NCBI RefSeq assembly: GCF_002289565.1
Contig: NZ_NTFY01000079.1
Location: 1 to 64,000, forward strand
Reading direction: 5' to 3'
DNA: 64,000 nucleotides
Origin: Rhodopirellula sp. SM50
GTDB taxonomy: Bacteria > Planctomycetota > Planctomycetia > Pirellulales > Pirellulaceae
The notes beneath the pieces were generated by a model, which was given only the letters and a program-made list of their open reading frames with translations, ran no database searches and was not told the origin of the DNA. Each line of letters begins with the position of its first letter. Position 1 is the stretch's first letter. Of this stretch, positions 1 through 10,811 are shown in pieces. The translations under genes were made by a program, and so were the position numbers.

Positions 1-19
1 CGGTTCCGCTTCTTTGCCA

Positions 20-93
20 ACACACCGGAGGGCTCGCGCCCTACCGCTAAAAAGTCGTTCACGGCGTAGGGCGGAGCCTGGGAACGAGGGTGC
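20..93. repeat. Dispersed repeats: family A half-site and family B element
   Basis: Positions 24-54 carry one arm of a palindromic repeat (family A, core GGAGGGCTCGCGCCCTACCG). Full two-arm copies occur at 815-890 and 27829-27897. Positions 63-89 carry a second element (family B, core GGCGGAGCCTGGGAACGAG) that recurs at 968-1028, 9172-9197 and 31424-31548. The elements lie just downstream of ruvA and encode nothing. Confidence 0.75.
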
Positions 94-94
94 A

Positions 95-724
95 TTAAAC
101 GGACTTCTGATAGATCGCCGTCAACAGCGCTTCGGTGTCCTTGAACTTCTTCTTCGTGGCCAACGCTTCATCGATCAATCGCCTCGCCTCGGCTTCGGCG
201 TGACCGAGTGTGATCAGCGCGTCGAACGTCTCGCTGACGACGTGGTTGCTTTCCGAATCGGCCTCGCCCGCCGGGCCGGCCTGATCGACCATCAGCGCAA
301 ATCGCGGCATCTTGCGTCTCAATTTGGCAATGATCCGCTCGCTGGTCGCCGGCCCGATCCCCGGCAGCGCCGACAAGCCCTTGGCGTCTTGCTGTTCGAT
401 CATCACCGCAAGCTCTTTGACCGGCCGGACCATCGCGCGGAGCGCCTTCTTCACGCCGACACCGTCCACGCTACAAAACAGGTCAAAGAACTGCCGCTCG
501 GGCTCGGTCGCAAACCCGACCAGCCGCGGCGTCAACCGCCCGCCACCCTGGGCGTTGCCTTCAATGTAGTCCATCGTGTGCAAGCGGATCGACTGACCGA
601 CCTTGGATTGCAACTGCCGGCGGGTGTAGTCGCCGACCAAGACCTCGTACTCGAAAGGGGCCGACTCGATCGCGATCGACGACTCGGTCACTTGGGTTAG
701 CTTTCCGGCGATGTTCAGAATCAC
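95..724 (-). CDS. ruvA: Holliday junction branch migration protein RuvA
   Basis: RuvA is the DNA-binding subunit of the RuvAB motor. It forms a tetramer on Holliday junctions and loads RuvB helicase for branch migration. The 209-residue product matches the usual length of about 200. It opens with an OB-fold N-terminus beginning ILNIAGKLTQ, continues through two helix-hairpin-helix segments (one around GIGPATSERIIAKL), and ends in a C-terminal RuvB-contacting domain. I chose the GTG at 724 because the family consensus begins immediately there; the reading frame runs open further upstream into repeat sequence with no family similarity. It follows ruvC on the same strand, but a 318 bp repeat-filled gap separates them, so co-transcription is uncertain. 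ruvB is not in the window. Confidence 0.95.
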   Translation of the reverse strand: MILNIAGKLTQVTESSIAIESAPFEYEVLVGDYTRRQLQSKVGQSIRLHTMDYIEGNAQGGGRLTPRLVGFATEPERQFFDLFCSVDGVGVKKALRAMVRPVKELAVMIEQQDAKGLSALPGIGPATSERIIAKLRRKMPRFALMVDQAGPAGEADSESNHVVSETFDALITLGHAEAEARRLIDEALATKKKFKDTEALLTAIYQKSV

Positions 725-814
725 GTGTGGTGCCGTTAAAAAGGGGGAAAAAACTACTCGTTCCCGGGCTCCACCTAACGCGGTGAAGCATTGATTTCCT
801 GTGCCTGACGAGGT

Positions 815-890
815 TTTAGCGGCAGGGCGCAAGCCCTCCGGTTCCTCATCTTTACCAAAACACCGGAGGGCTCGCGCCCTACCGCTAAAA
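815..890. repeat. Palindromic repeat, family A (full copy)
   Basis: Two inverted arms, AGCGGCAGGGCGCAAGCCCT near 818 and its near-complement ending at about 887, flank a loop of roughly 25 bp. The copy sits in the ruvC-ruvA gap (725-1042), which holds no gene. The stem could fold in RNA or DNA, but no T-tract follows, so it is not a standard terminator. Confidence 0.8.
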
Positions 891-967
891 ATGCGGGGAA
901 CACCCTGGCACGGAGACTCCCGCCTCCGGGCCGTCTACCGCGTGTGGCGGGAGCCACAGGTGCATTG

Positions 968-1028
968 CGTTCCAAGGCGGAGCCTCGGAACGAGTTCATT
1001 GCGTTCCGAGGCGGAGCCTTGGAACGAG
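968..1028. repeat. Family B repeat, two adjacent copies
   Basis: Two near-identical copies of GTTCCAAGGCGGAGCCTCGG-type sequence lie head to tail with a period of about 33 bp. Each is an imperfect palindrome (GTTCC...GGAAC). They fill the rest of the gap between ruvC and ruvA. Similar elements occur at 63-89, 9172-9197 and 31424-31548. Confidence 0.7.
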
Positions 1029-1042
1029 GTTCATCAAATCGC

Positions 1043-1585
1043 TCATGCCAACAGTGGATTGTGGCTGAGGTGAAAACCGCAGACGGCGATCGCCAAGGCA
1101 TCGGCCACGTCGGCCGGCTCGGGGACCTCGGACAGGTTCAATTGCAATTTTACCGCCAATTGAATTTGATGCTTCGGGGCGTGCCCATTGCCCGTCATCA
1201 CTTTCTTGACTTTCGTCGGCTCGAAGCTTTTGACGGGAATGCCGGCGGTGCCCGCGGCCAAACAGATCACGCCTCGCGCGTGCCCCATCAAGATGGCCGT
1301 TTTGGGCCGCGAGTAGTGGGAGAACAATTGTTCGAGCGCGAGAAAATCCGGCTTGTGCTGCTGCAACACCTCGGCGACGCCGGTGTGAATCTCCAACAGC
1401 CGCTCTTCGATCGACGCTTTGGCTTTGCTACGGACGATCCCGGCTTCGATCAACTGGAATTGCCCCCGGCTGACCCGGATGACACCGTAACCGGTCGTGT
1501 TCAGTCCCGGGTCGATGCCCAGAATCGTGACCGGCGCTTGGCTGGCCGCGGCGCCGCCGAGTTTGACCGCCGCCCGCGAACTCAT
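1043..1585 (-). CDS. ruvC: Crossover junction endodeoxyribonuclease RuvC
   Basis: RuvC is the Holliday junction resolvase that nicks symmetrically in the RuvABC complex. The 180-residue protein has the RNase H-like core. The first catalytic Asp is in [16 protein letters not shown], the Glu in [14 protein letters not shown], and the C-terminal acidic pair in the segment [13 protein letters not shown]. The length fits the family (about 160-190), with a short extra N-terminal stretch before the core. The start codon overlaps the end of cysS by 4 bp (ATGA), indicating translational coupling in a cysS-ruvC-ruvA run. An internal start near residue 19 cannot be excluded. Confidence 0.95.
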   Translation of the reverse strand: MSSRAAVKLGGAAASQAPVTILGIDPGLNTTGYGVIRVSRGQFQLIEAGIVRSKAKASIEERLLEIHTGVAEVLQQHKPDFLALEQLFSHYSRPKTAILMGHARGVICLAAGTAGIPVKSFEPTKVKKVMTGNGHAPKHQIQLAVKLQLNLSEVPEPADVADALAIAVCGFHLSHNPLLA

Positions 1586-3150
1586 GAGGTCAATTCCCAG
1601 CTGGTGCCTTCTTTCTTGTCCAACAGGGAAACGCCGAGTTCGCTAAGTCGATTGCGGATGGCATCACCGGTCGCATAGTCCTTGCGCTCACGGGCTTCCT
1701 TGCGAAGATCGATCAACAGGTGAATCGTCTTGTCGAGCAACTCTTGTGCGACTTCATCACCTCCACCGGCGACCGGCGGCTTGTCGAACAATCCCAACAC
1801 ATTGGTCAGCTCTTTCATCGATCGCATCGCGGCGATCAGCGAAACGACTTCGGGCGAGGAGGCATCCGCCCCGGCGGCGAGTGATTTCTCGTCGATGAAT
1901 CGATTGAGCAACCGCACCCCATCGAACAGCACGCTGATGGCGGCACCGGTGTTGAAGTCGTCATCCATCGCGGTGATGAACTTTTCCCGTAGCTGGTGCA
2001 CCTGCCCGAGCAAGGCATCCTTTCCCGGATCGAACTCGCCGCCGGCACGCGTTCTTGCCGGTTTCAGATCACCGTCGCCGTAGAAGGAGATTCCCGAGAT
2101 CTCTTTGAAACGATCAAACAACCGATAAAAACCGTCCAGCGCCGAGCCGGCTTCTTCCAGCCCTTCTTCGCTGTACAGAATGGTGCTGCGATAATGGGTT
2201 CGCAGCAGGAAGAATCGAATGCGTGTTCCGGTGTGGCGTCGGATCAGCGCACTCAGGCCGCCATCGCCCTTGGAGCGACTGATTTTTCCGGCCGCTGCGT
2301 CTTCGGCCGATTCTTCGCGATCGCCCTTGCCGCCCAGCTTGCCTTTGCCTTCGGACCGCATCAGGCCGTTGTGCATCCAGTACTTGACCATCGGCGCACC
2401 GTGGCAGCAGCCGCTTTGGGCCAGCTCGTTTTCGTGGTGGGGGAACATCAGATCCAGCCCGCCGCCGTGGATATCAAAGGTCGTGCCCAGGATCTCGTGG
2501 CTCATCGCCGAGCACTCGATGTGCCAGCCGGGTCGGCCGCGGCCCCAGGGGCTGTCCCAGGAGATTTCACCGGGCTTGGCGGATTTCCAGAGCGCGAAAT
2601 CGCCGGCGGACCGTTTTTTCGCCGCCGCCTCGCCGCCCTCACCCTGCTGGTCATCGACGCTGCGGTTGGAGAGCTGACCGTAGTTGGGGTCTTTGACGAC
2701 GTCAAAGAAGACGTCGCCATCGACTTCGTAGGCGTGGTCTTTTTCGATCAACCGCTCGATGAACGAGATGATCTGGGGCATGTGATCGGTCGCCCGCGGC
2801 ATGTAATCGATCTGGTTGACGCCCAGTTCGCGAAGGTTGGCCAAGTAGTCGGCCGTCATTTCCGTGGCGATCTGAGAAACCGGCAGCTCTCGCTCTTTGC
2901 TCTTGTTGATCAGCTTGTCGTCGACGTCGGTGATGTTGACCACCCACGTCGGCTGGTAGCCGCTGTACCGCAGGTAGCGTTTGACGGTATCGAAAATCAC
3001 GGGGCCGACCATGTGACCGATGTGGGATTCGGCATAGACGGTCGGTCCACACAGATAGATCCCGACGGCGGGCGGAGCGATCGGCTCGAACGGCTGTTTG
3101 GTTTTCGTCAGCGTGTTGTAAACGCGAAGTTGGCTGGCTGGCTTTGTCAC
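1582..3150 (-). CDS. cysS: Cysteinyl-tRNA synthetase, with an insertion and variant KMSKS loop
   Basis: Class I aminoacyl-tRNA synthetase that charges tRNA-Cys. Visible family signatures are the zinc Cys in YLCGPTVY, the HIGH box in [11 protein letters not shown], the zinc-site segment [15 protein letters not shown], and the HHENE segment. The usual KMSKSLGN loop reads [10 protein letters not shown] (residues 289-293 are KISRS). A Lys/Gly/Glu-rich insertion of about 20 residues, beginning [16 protein letters not shown], precedes it. I chose the GTG at 3150 ([15 protein letters not shown]) because the frame upstream translates only tandem repeat DNA. That gives 522 residues, slightly longer than the usual 460-500. 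ruvC overlaps its 3' end. Confidence 0.93.
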   Translation of the reverse strand: MTKPASQLRVYNTLTKTKQPFEPIAPPAVGIYLCGPTVYAESHIGHMVGPVIFDTVKRYLRYSGYQPTWVVNITDVDDKLINKSKERELPVSQIATEMTADYLANLRELGVNQIDYMPRATDHMPQIISFIERLIEKDHAYEVDGDVFFDVVKDPNYGQLSNRSVDDQQGEGGEAAAKKRSAGDFALWKSAKPGEISWDSPWGRGRPGWHIECSAMSHEILGTTFDIHGGGLDLMFPHHENELAQSGCCHGAPMVKYWMHNGLMRSEGKGKLGGKGDREESAEDAAAGKISRSKGDGGLSALIRRHTGTRIRFFLLRTHYRSTILYSEEGLEEAGSALDGFYRLFDRFKEISGISFYGDGDLKPARTRAGGEFDPGKDALLGQVHQLREKFITAMDDDFNTGAAISVLFDGVRLLNRFIDEKSLAAGADASSPEVVSLIAAMRSMKELTNVLGLFDKPPVAGGGDEVAQELLDKTIHLLIDLRKEARERKDYATGDAIRNRLSELGVSLLDKKEGTSWELTS

Positions 3151-3268
3151 GGTGGTCGGCGGGCAAAGTGGAGTGACTCGGGGAAAGAAGCGAATTGTAG
3201 GGACGCAAGCGGATCTCGCCGAGCCCGATTCGCCCGACACGCCGGGAGCAGCTCGGGAAGGGAGGATA

Positions 3269-3525
3269 AATGGCAAAACAATGGGGGCAAAACAATGCCA
3301 ACAGCGGCCAAACCACCCCATCCTTCCGCCACCCCATCCTTCCGCCACCCCATCCTTCCGCCACCCCATCCTTCCGCCACCCCATCCTTCCGCCACCCCA
3401 TCGTTTTGCCACCCATCGTTTTGCCCCCCATCGTTTTGCCCCCCATCGTTTTGCCCCCATCATTCTGCCCCCATCATTCTGCCCCCATCATTCTGCCCCC
3501 ATCATTCTGCCAAACCGCCGCCTCC
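3269..3525. repeat. Compound tandem repeat array upstream of cysS
   Basis: Three related arrays run together. Five 16-bp units of ATCCTTCCGCCACCCC start at 3320. About four 14-15-bp units of ATCGTTTTGCCCCCC start at 3400. About five 14-bp units of ATCATTCTGCCCCC run from 3459. Just before them, at 3270-3297, two units of GGCAAAACAATGGGGG lie in the opposite orientation and complement the middle array, so a long hairpin is possible. The array lies in the 698 bp gap between divergent cysS and ppdK, 120-375 bp upstream of the cysS start. Open frames across it are repeat translations, not genes. I see nothing else in the gap. Confidence 0.9.
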
Positions 3526-3848
3526 ATTTGCCTGCGCGTCGAAAGAAACCGCGGCCGTCTCCAGGTTCCCGGTGCCCCTCTCATTGACCAAACCGCTTGT
3601 CGCAAATAGATTTACGCCCGCTTGGCCGGACCGAGGTGAAATAAATCGGGCACTTCAGGCGAATTGCGACCGCGATTCGCGGCACCACCATGCCGAGCAA
3701 GACGCCCCCGATGACTCCCGAGTGACTCCTAAATTCTCCACGAGCTCAAGCGGCGTCGTTAGACGTAAGTCCTTGTTTTGACTACGGATAGCGACGAACC
3801 CACCGCCTGCTCACGCCCCTTCTGAGACGGTTTCGATAGAGAACAACC

Positions 3849-6488
<2,640 letters not shown>

Positions 6489-6518
6489 CACGCCGACACC
6501 CCCTCAGCGTCATTTGAA

Positions 6519-6549
6519 GGCCCGGCTTTTTTTAGCCGGGTCTTTTTTT
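6519..6549 (+). terminator. Intrinsic terminator of ppdK
   Basis: A perfect 7-bp GC-rich stem (CCCGGCT at 6521-6527 with AGCCGGG at 6534-6540) has a T-rich loop and is followed by TCTTTTTTTG. It lies about 30 bp after the ppdK stop codon. Confidence 0.9.
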
Positions 6550-6677
6550 GTGGGCTCACCCGCCCCAGATTTCAGATTTCAAAATAAGGGTGCGTGCCCC
6601 GGATGGCACGGGCAAGCGTGTTGGTGTGCAGGCTTTAGCCCAATACCGCTAAGTTAACGCGGTATTGCCCAGAACGG

Positions 6678-6895
6678 GGGCCCGTAGGCTCGCGCCAAAC
6701 GGCTGATATTCGTTTGACATCAGCCGGTTCGCGCTAGCGTCCGGGCCTGTATCTCGAAGAAAACGCACCAGGGCCCGTAGGCTTGCGCCAAACGGCTGAT
6801 ATTCGTTTGACATCAGCCGGCTCGCGCTAGCGTCCGGGCCTGCATCTCGAAGAAAACGCACCAGGGCCCGTAGGCTCGCGCCAATCGGCTGATCA
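6678..6895. repeat. 93-bp tandem repeat, family C (2.3 copies)
   Basis: Two complete 93-bp units start at 6678 and 6771, and a third partial unit at 6864 runs to the end of the neighbouring FAD enzyme gene. Each unit begins GGGCCCGTAGGCTCGCGCC and contains an internal inverted repeat (GGCTGAT...ATCAGCC). A diverged copy in the opposite orientation occurs at 8995-9067, on the far side of the FAD enzyme and ACP genes. The gap 6550-6907 holds nothing else that I can recognise. Confidence 0.9.
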
Positions 6896-6907
6896 AACCA
6901 AAGGCCG

Positions 6908-8338
6908 CTACGGCTGCAAGCAGTGCCGATTGGCCATACTGATGCCGCTGACGATGGCGCCGACAATGCCGACGAACCCCTGGTCGGTGCCGCACAAGAA
7001 AACGTTCGGCAGATGCGTGGTGCCATCGAGCTGCTTGGTCGGCGCCCCGTAGACGGCACCGTTGTCATGCCACGTGAATCGCCGGATTGTCTTGGGCGTA
7101 AACACGTCGGTGTCGACCACGTACTGGCGAAAGTCGGGCATGAAACGCACCGACGAGGCGACCGCCAAATCGTACTGCCGCACCTTTTCGGCTTGGTACT
7201 TCGCCTCAGGCAACTCGCACCATCGATCGTGGTTGGCGAGTGTCGTGATCCGCAACACGCCGTCGGGCAGGGCACCTTCGTCGTCTTCGTAGATGTAATT
7301 GTTCGGCGAACAGATCACGCCGGTCCGCGCGTCACAGAGCTCGTCGTCCGGGCGTTTCCAGTGGAACGCGTCGCTGTCGTTGTAGAAAACAATGGTGCGA
7401 TCAAAGCCGAACGATTGCGGCATCCGATCCAGGATCGAAATCGATTCGATAAACGACAGCTTTCCCGCACGCGCGACGTCGACTTCGGTGATATCGTCGC
7501 ACATCCGCATGGTTTCCACATTGCCGGCCGACGAGAGAATGCGTGTCGCGGTCAACTCTGTCCCATTGTCCAAGACAACCCCGACGGCACGCCCGCCTTC
7601 GACATGGATCTTGGACACGCCGCTGCGAAGCTTCAACTCGCCGCCGAGCCCCCGAAACTTGCGAACCAGGTTCTTCAGGATCACCCGCACCCCCTTGAAC
7701 GGACGCCCGAACCCTTCCAGATAACAGGCCCGAAACATGATGCAGAACTGACCGAAGTCCATGTCGTTTTCGCGGGCGTTGCCGTACCACATCAGGGGGC
7801 AGAGCAACATTTCGATCAACAACGGCTCACTGATGTGCTCGGCCATGACCTCGCGCGCCGAACGCATGAAACGCTCATCGGCCCCATCCATGTCGGAATA
7901 ATCCAACAGCGAATCACACAGCGAACGAAAGCCATCGACCTGACCGGGGAACCGCTCGGCGATCTCGTTTTCCAGCAACCCGATATCGTTGTTGAAATCG
8001 AGCGAAACGCCGGGGAACCGAATCGATGAACCGATTTGCTCGGCAAGCTTGAAGTCGTCCCAGCGGAACCGCAACTGACGAATCAGCTTTGCCAGCGGAC
8101 CTTTCTTGGTCCCGCGTTTGGCAAAATTGGTCATCGCGTGCAAGCCGACGTCATAGTCACGTCCGCCCATCCGGTAAAACGAATTCAGCCCACCGATCGT
8201 GTAGTGGCGCTCAAGAATACAGACCCGCTGGTCGTAGTGCGCCAGACGGATCCCGGCCGCCAAACCACTCATCCCGGCACCGATAATGATCGTGTCGTAG
8301 TGGTCGATGCTGCTGTTGGCTGCGTTCGGGTCGGTCAC
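6908..8338 (-). CDS. CrtI-like FAD-dependent oxidoreductase (phytoene desaturase family)
   Basis: A flavoprotein of the phytoene desaturase / all-trans-retinol saturase type. The N-terminal Rossmann motif DTIIIGAGMSGLAAGIRLA (about residues 16-34) binds the ADP part of FAD, followed by the ILERHYTIGG segment. The C-terminal FAD-closing motif is FLCGTDQGFVGIVGAIVSGI. The 476-residue length is usual. The family carries out desaturation, isomerisation or saturation of isoprenoid or acyl chains, and the substrate here cannot be read. It sits 38 bp downstream of an acyl carrier protein gene on the same strand, so it may act on an ACP-bound chain. That is inference; a carotenoid role is the alternative. 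Confidence 0.85.
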   Translation of the reverse strand: MTDPNAANSSIDHYDTIIIGAGMSGLAAGIRLAHYDQRVCILERHYTIGGLNSFYRMGGRDYDVGLHAMTNFAKRGTKKGPLAKLIRQLRFRWDDFKLAEQIGSSIRFPGVSLDFNNDIGLLENEIAERFPGQVDGFRSLCDSLLDYSDMDGADERFMRSAREVMAEHISEPLLIEMLLCPLMWYGNARENDMDFGQFCIMFRACYLEGFGRPFKGVRVILKNLVRKFRGLGGELKLRSGVSKIHVEGGRAVGVVLDNGTELTATRILSSAGNVETMRMCDDITEVDVARAGKLSFIESISILDRMPQSFGFDRTIVFYNDSDAFHWKRPDDELCDARTGVICSPNNYIYEDDEGALPDGVLRITTLANHDRWCELPEAKYQAEKVRQYDLAVASSVRFMPDFRQYVVDTDVFTPKTIRRFTWHDNGAVYGAPTKQLDGTTHLPNVFLCGTDQGFVGIVGAIVSGISMANRHCLQP

Positions 8339-8376
8339 AGATAATTCGACGCGTGTGGAGTCGACGGACCGTAGGA

Positions 8377-8637
8377 TCAGGTTTTGACGATGTCACGCAT
8401 CTTCGGTTCAAGATACGCCACCGTGGAGGCCATGCTGGCAAGCTCCCCGTACTCCTCCTCGGGAATCTGGACACGGTGCCGCTTTCGCAGCTCCATCACG
8501 ATGTCCAGAAAGTCCATGCTATCGAGCTCCAGCTGCTCCCGGAACGCAACCTCGTCTTTCAAATCGTCCAGGTCTTCGTCCGGCGAAATGTCTTCGAGAA
8601 TGTCCAGGATTTCGTCGCGGATTTCAGCAGGCGTCAT
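8377..8637 (-). CDS. Acyl carrier protein
   Basis: An 86-residue acidic carrier protein. Its 4'-phosphopantetheine site is Ser40 in QLELDSMDFLDIVMEL, matching the DSL/DSM pattern of carrier proteins, with an acidic helix II after it. The usual glycine before the site is absent. It lies directly upstream of the CrtI-like gene (38 bp) and downstream of a beta-ketoacyl synthase gene on the same strand, though 611 bp of repeat-rich DNA separate it from the latter. It is probably a dedicated carrier for this locus and not the housekeeping AcpP, because no other fab genes are nearby. Confidence 0.88.
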   Translation of the reverse strand: MTPAEIRDEILDILEDISPDEDLDDLKDEVAFREQLELDSMDFLDIVMELRKRHRVQIPEEEYGELASMASTVAYLEPKMRDIVKT

Positions 8638-8815
8638 TGCTTTCAGGGATTTGGTATGAATCGGGGCGGAACAGAACTTGCCGGATCGACCATCTTACCG
8701 CCTGGGAATCAAATTTCGAAGTGCCCGAAACTTAGGTTTTTTGTCGCTGTTTGATTTCCGGGCCGTCCGGACCAGAGGACTCGCGGGCAATGTTCTTTAC
8801 TTTGGCTCTGAAGGT

Positions 8816-8890
8816 GTTAGCGGAACGGCGCGAGCCGTCCGGTCGCGCTTCAAAAACACCGTGAAAGACCGGAGGACTCGCGCCCTAGCC
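8816..8890. repeat. Palindromic repeat, family A variant
   Basis: Inverted arms TTAGCGGAACGGCGCGAGCC and GGAGGACTCGCGCCCTAGCC flank a central segment beginning CGCTTCAAAAACACCGTG. It is the reverse orientation of the 97-bp unit repeated at 49552-49798. It lies in the gap 8638-9248 between the ACP and ketosynthase genes, which holds repeats but no gene. Confidence 0.75.
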
Positions 8891-8994
8891 ACTTGTTCCC
8901 AGGCTCCGGCTGAGCTGCGCAAAATCTCTCCGTTGAAACGTGCATTCCTTCGCAGAATTTTGGCGGTTTCCATTCCCTTGGGGGGCTTCGTGGG

Positions 8995-9067
8995 ATCAGC
9001 CGTTTGGCGCCAGCCTACGGGCCCTCCGTTGTTGCCGAGGCCCGAACGCTTGCGCGAATCGGCTGAT
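8995..9067. repeat. Family C repeat, inverted copy
   Basis: This segment reads ATCAGCCGTTTGGCGCCAGC and ends with a GCGAATCGGCTGAT arm. It is the reverse-oriented, partly diverged form of the 93-bp unit at 6678-6895. A family B element follows at 9172-9197. Together with the copy at 6678 it brackets the FAD enzyme and ACP genes in opposite orientation. Confidence 0.75.
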
Positions 9068-9248
9068 GTCAATCGTATTTTTGATGCCCAACCGCTCCAT
9101 GCTCATCGATGGTCCATCACAGAATCGATTCGGCAGAAATTTAGCGATGGCGCGAGACGGCGATTTTTGGCAGCCCAGGCGGAGCCCTGGGAACGAGTTG
9201 GCGGGATTCAGCAACCGTTGGTGCCGAGCCTCACCCCGATCCCCCTCA

Positions 9249-10508
9249 TTAAACCCGGCCGATGATGACGACCGAGTTGATGCCGAGCATTCCGAACGAA
9301 TTGTTCAGGATGTAGTCGACCTTGCGGGTTTCCTGGACTTCGTTGAGCACCAGTCCCGGCAGCCGGCAGTCTTCGTCGAGGGTATCGACATTGATCGTCG
9401 GGTGGACGGCGGAGTCGCGGAACGAGGCCAGATTGCCGGCCAACTCCAACGCCCCTGCGGCGCCCATCGCATGACCGATGTAGCTCTTGGTGTTGTTGAT
9501 CCGGACGTTCTCACAGCCGCCGAAGACCGACCGCAGTGCGGAGCATTCCTGAGCGTCGCCGCTGGAGGTCCCGGTCGCGTGTGTGCTGACGATGTCGATC
9601 TGATCGGGCTGCAATCCGGCCCGATCGAGCGCCATCTGGACGCACTGGGCCTGTCGTTCCGGGTTGGGCAACACGAAATCGGTCGCGTCGGTGTTCATCG
9701 CATAGCCGACCAATTCGCCGTAAATCTCCGCGCCGCGTTTTTTCGCATCACTGAGCCGTTCGAGCGTGTACAGACAGCCGCCCTCGGCGACCACGATGCC
9801 GCTGCGGTCGACGTCAAACGGCCGCGAGGCTTTGGCGGGGTCTTCGTGGCTGGCCAACGCATTCTGGCTGTTGAAACTGGCGAAAATCCCGAACGTGTGA
9901 ATACTCTCGCTGGTGCCGCCGGCGATCGCCAAATCACATTCGCCCAGCCGCAACATCTGGGCACCTTGAATGATCCCCGCGTTTCCGGCCGCGCACGCCG
10001 CCCCGATCGTGTAGTGCGGACCGGTGACTTTTAAATTCAACGCGATCTCGCCGGCCGGGTTGTTGGCAACCGTTCGCGGATTGTGATGGTGCGACCAACA
10101 ACTGGTGTCATAGTCGAATCCCTTGATCACATAGATCTCGTTCTCGGTTTCCACGTTCCCGTGTTCGGTCACGCCGACGTAGATACCGACCCGCGACTTG
10201 TCGGTGTTTTCCCAGTCGATTCCGGCATGCTTGATCGCCTCGTTGGCGGCATAGACGCCGACGCTGCCGGCGCGTGTCCCGCGACGGAGATCTTTCTTGG
10301 TTTGGTAGCGGGTCGTTTCGAAATCACAGATACCTGCCAGCGTCTTGCCGAAGTAGCGGATTTCGTAAGGCTTGACGCCGCTGCGTTTTTCCAACAACGC
10401 TTCGCGAAACGCATCCCAATCATTTCCGTTGGGAGCGGTCAAGCCGATTCCGGTGATGACGATTCGCTGTTCGTCGGGTAATTCGGAGGCGAGATTGGGA
10501 GCGATCAC
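9249..10508 (-). CDS. Beta-ketoacyl-ACP synthase (FabF-like)
   Basis: Condensing enzyme that extends an acyl chain from malonyl-ACP. The 419-residue thiolase-fold protein keeps the full Cys-His-His triad of the KAS I/II class: Cys172 in IGAACAAGNAG, His310 in STHATGTSSGDAQE, and His346 in KSYIGHAMGAAG. I chose the GTG at 10508 (IAPNLASELPDEQRIVITGI) because family similarity starts there; the frame extends upstream through unrelated intergenic sequence. It is divergent from the cyclase gene across 303 bp and shares a strand with the ACP and CrtI-like genes. It could be a general FabF, but the setting favours a specialised chain builder. Confidence 0.9.
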   Translation of the reverse strand: MIAPNLASELPDEQRIVITGIGLTAPNGNDWDAFREALLEKRSGVKPYEIRYFGKTLAGICDFETTRYQTKKDLRRGTRAGSVGVYAANEAIKHAGIDWENTDKSRVGIYVGVTEHGNVETENEIYVIKGFDYDTSCWSHHHNPRTVANNPAGEIALNLKVTGPHYTIGAACAAGNAGIIQGAQMLRLGECDLAIAGGTSESIHTFGIFASFNSQNALASHEDPAKASRPFDVDRSGIVVAEGGCLYTLERLSDAKKRGAEIYGELVGYAMNTDATDFVLPNPERQAQCVQMALDRAGLQPDQIDIVSTHATGTSSGDAQECSALRSVFGGCENVRINNTKSYIGHAMGAAGALELAGNLASFRDSAVHPTINVDTLDEDCRLPGLVLNEVQETRKVDYILNNSFGMLGINSVVIIGRV

Positions 10509-10811
10509 GTGTTTGCTGGGGTGGGGTCGGTCTGGTCGGTCGGGTTTCGCGTGCGTACAAATCCTTGCCTGCTGGAACCGAGCGTACCAGTAAAGAAATA
10601 ACCGATCAATGGTCGCCGACGACGCGGTGGCTGGCCGGATATACTGAACCGGGGGGACAGTCGCCGGCGGAACCTCCATGCTTGCTTTCACGCCGCGGTC
10701 ATGCCGCCAGACGGCCCGCCAGACGGCCCGCCAGACTGCGGCCCCCACACGTCTGCTGCCGTCGCTCGCTCGAACGCCTCGCCCCCTGACACTTTTTGAG
10801 TCCGAATCGAT
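10509..10811. other. Divergent intergenic region, ketosynthase / cyclase
   Basis: A 303 bp gap that must hold the promoters of two divergent transcription units. A short GCCAGACGGCCC direct repeat occurs twice near 10708-10736. I could not assign a confident -35/-10 pair or operator. Confidence 0.5.

Noticed and set aside
1996-3609. A 537-codon open frame antisense to cysS and running into the repeat array
   Set aside because: Its end translates the tandem repeat and the rest shadows cysS.
6678-6895. Possible CRISPR or phage attachment site at the 93-bp repeats
   Set aside because: The units are long, contiguous and internally palindromic; no integrase, tRNA or phage gene is nearby.
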